Positions 63,673 to 64,000 of a DNA stretch of 64,000 nt are shown here, piece after piece. Under the pieces are notes generated by a model, which made no database searches, was not told the origin of the DNA, and was given only the letters and a program-made list of their open reading frames with translations. This stretch comes from Prosopocoilus inquinatus. Lineage: Eukaryota > Arthropoda > Insecta > Coleoptera > Lucanidae. Positions within the stretch are counted from its first letter, which is position 1. The number at the start of each line of letters is the position of its first letter. Where the stretch lies: contig JAYKNF010000054.1 in NCBI GenBank assembly GCA_036172665.1, positions 62,001 to 126,000 on the forward strand, given 5' to 3'. The translations under genes were made by a program, and so were the position numbers.

Positions 63673-64000
63673 ATTTGTTGTTTGGATGGACTCCAGTAAC
63701 TTTGATGTGAGATACGACGTTTTCGGACGCAGCAGATGCTGGAAATAGTTTTAAACGAAACAACACGTATTAGCGTTGTTCCTGTTATGTATCTAATCGA
63801 TTCTTACTTATCTATCATGTTATTTGACGTTTGGATGGACTCCAGTAACTCTGAAGTGAGATACGAAGTTCTCGGACGCAGCTGAAGCTTGAAATAGTTT
63901 TAAACGAAATAACACGCATTAGCGTTGTTCCTGTGATGTATCTAATCGATCCTTACTCATCTATCATATTATTTGACGTTTGGATGACCTCCAGTAACTC
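63673..64000 (+). repeat. Last monomers of the window
   Basis: These are ordinary monomers. A GATTCTTAC variant near 63,800 was not seen elsewhere. The following GCTTGAAATAG unit is known from 17.3, 31.0, 38.3, 48.4, 51.8 and 59.9 kb. The array is cut off by the window edge. Confidence 0.8.

Larger units (their letters stand above)
1..64000 (+). repeat. 149-bp satellite array filling the window
   Basis: The motif GCTGGAAATAG recurs at 34, 183, 332, 481, 630 and 779, exactly 149 bases apart, and the spacing continues to the end. That makes about 430 monomers, all in the same orientation, with no inverted block seen. Composition of a typical monomer is about 41% GC. The array starts and ends inside a monomer, so it extends beyond both window edges. 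No stretch over 30 bases looks foreign, and there is no gene, RNA gene or transposon. The family is not one I recognise. By analogy with other long tandem satellites, the likely setting is centromeric, pericentromeric or other constitutive heterochromatin; that location is inference. Confidence 0.98.

Noticed and set aside
1..64000. CRISPR array
   Set aside because: There are no short repeats separated by unique spacers. The whole 149-bp unit repeats, and the variable block takes only a limited set of recurring forms.
1..64000. Tandem repeat protein gene (each monomer is open for about 50 codons in one frame)
   Set aside because: 149 is not divisible by three, so the frame breaks at every monomer. 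One open frame of 50 codons among six is not unusual at this composition.
1..64000. Well-known satellite families (alpha satellite, mouse minor/major, Tribolium 360-bp type, plant 178-180-bp centromere repeats)
   Set aside because: Unit length and the motifs I can recall do not fit, so I did not assign a family or species.

Overview
The window is one uninterrupted satellite-DNA array. It is built from about 430 head-to-tail copies of a 149-bp monomer, all in the same orientation, from the first base to the last. I found no protein gene, tRNA, rRNA, CRISPR array, transposon or single-copy sequence, and neither edge of the array lies in the window. This points to a eukaryotic heterochromatic or centromeric/pericentromeric block. 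A hand count on one typical monomer gives about 41% GC and 9 CpG where about 6 are expected. CpG is therefore not depleted, which fits a lightly methylated genome (many invertebrates) better than a vertebrate or a heavily methylated plant. I do not recognise the satellite family and cannot name the species.

Taking GCTGGAAATAG as monomer position 1, the parts in order are: a T/A-rich stretch, an imperfect dyad AACAAC-N10-GTTGTT (positions 22-43), GATGTATCTA, a variable segment, CATGTTATTTG, a second variable segment, GGACTCCAGTA, GAGATAC, a strongly variable 10-bp block (127-136), and GGACGCAGC. Monomer variants differ by linked changes, and the order of variants reveals higher-order repeats (HORs) at many scales. 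Almost every spacing between matching rare variants is an exact multiple of 149; the exceptions are explained by a few visible indels.

Layout by region. 0.7-5.4 kb: a 1.25-kb block repeated 3,421 bp apart, with a 7-monomer duplication inside the interval. 2.7-12.7 kb: two adjoining copies of a 33/34-monomer unit (4,928 and 5,077 bp) joined at an out-of-register breakpoint near 7,633. 13.4-22.9 kb: two copies of a unit whose offset grows from 35 to 36, 38 and 39 monomers. 24.5-29.2 kb: a mosaic holding two copies of an AT-rich breakpoint with truncated monomers (103 and 86 bp). 30.7-42.4 kb: a 4.37-kb block repeated 7,301 bp (49 monomers) apart, with a 4-monomer duplication between the copies. 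43.1-47.2 kb: a 13-monomer unit about twice. 47.7-54.5 kb: a 23-monomer unit twice. 55.6-59.8 kb: a 10-monomer unit 2.8 times. 51.2-63.7 kb: a 4.46-kb block repeated 8,046 bp (54 monomers) apart, enclosing the 10-monomer array. One ancestral segment, marked by a GAATTTGG variant, recurs at about 17.9, 31.6, 38.9, 49.0, 52.4 and 60.5 kb.

The main interest is structural: a multi-scale record of recent amplification, with both in-register (unequal exchange) and out-of-register (end-joining-like) events. All boundaries were found by eye from diagnostic variants and are approximate to tens of bases unless an exact offset is given.
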